A stretch of 6,885 nucleotides of DNA from positions 1-6,885 of the forward strand of contig JABMQB010000609.1 of NCBI GenBank assembly GCA_013203525.1. Direction: 5' to 3'. Under the pieces are notes generated by a model, which searched no databases, had not been told where the DNA came from, and was given only the letters and a program-made list of their open reading frames with translations. Below, one piece after another: positions 6,794 to 6,885 of this stretch. This DNA is from Mariniphaga sp. (GTDB lineage: Bacteria; Bacteroidota; Bacteroidia; Bacteroidales; Prolixibacteraceae). Positions within the stretch are counted from its first letter, which is position 1; every line of letters begins with the position of its first letter. The translations under genes were made by a program, and so were the position numbers.

Positions 6794-6885
6794 TGGAAAA
6801 ACCGTTCTCATTGACCACCCAAAACCAGAATCACTGACCACTAGACAAATAATAAAATATACTTTTAAAGGGTGTGATACAAAAC
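6794..6885 (+). mobile_element. Second copy of the IS21-type element left end, truncated by the window edge
   Basis: This begins with TGGAAAAACC two bases after the hypothetical gene's TAG and matches 4591-4682 at 91 of 92 positions, in direct orientation. The remainder lies outside the window, so it could be another 206-bp derivative or the left end of a full insertion sequence with its transposase. It forms direct repeat copy 2. Confidence 0.85.

Noticed and set aside
6596..6841. Minus-strand open frame of 81 codons
   Set aside because: It is antisense to the hypothetical gene and starts inside element copy 2; the residues are low-complexity Ser/Phe.
1..6885. CRISPR array, tRNA or rRNA genes
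   Set aside because: No regularly spaced repeats, cloverleaf-like segments or rRNA signatures were seen on either strand.

Overview
The window looks like a piece of a low-GC Bacteroidota chromosome. Start codons are preceded by A/T-rich stretches instead of clear Shine-Dalgarno sequences. Some upstream regions carry Bacteroidota-type TAnnTTTG boxes. The protein types also fit: a short Omp85-family barrel without POTRA domains, a membrane-anchored FG-GAP/VCBS protein and a lipoprotein cytochrome c. The genus cannot be determined from this sequence.

The left two thirds (1-4518) is coded entirely on the minus strand. Read in the direction of transcription it holds a lipoprotein cytochrome c interrupted by one in-frame stop (4518-4114), a 330-base gap, an Omp85-like outer-membrane barrel (3761-2685), a large inner-membrane polyferredoxin with an N-terminal CuA-like cupredoxin domain (2588-639), and the first 165 residues of a membrane-anchored FG-GAP/VCBS protein that runs off the left edge (497-1). 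The cytochrome and the cupredoxin/Fe-S protein suggest an envelope electron-transfer locus. No terminal reductase is visible in the window, so its substrate is unknown.

The right third (4591-6885) has a different character. A 206-bp element (4591-4796) has terminal inverted repeats starting TGGAAAAACC and internal TGACCAC/TGGTCA repeats, resembling a transposase-less derivative of an IS21-type insertion sequence. It sits just upstream of the broken cytochrome gene. Two plus-strand genes follow, probably an operon: a metal-dependent amidohydrolase (4880-6073) and an unrecognised 218-residue protein (6135-6791). The second has a sequence layout that vaguely recalls bacterial gasdermins. Two bases after it a second copy of the element's left end begins, in the same orientation, and the window stops inside it. 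The two-gene cassette is therefore bracketed by direct copies of the same mobile-element end (91 of 92 bases identical). Sampled stretches of the cassette are clearly more AT-rich than the polyferredoxin gene.

The points most worth following up are the cassette between element ends, the interrupted cytochrome next to the element, and the CuA-like motif without its usual methionine.
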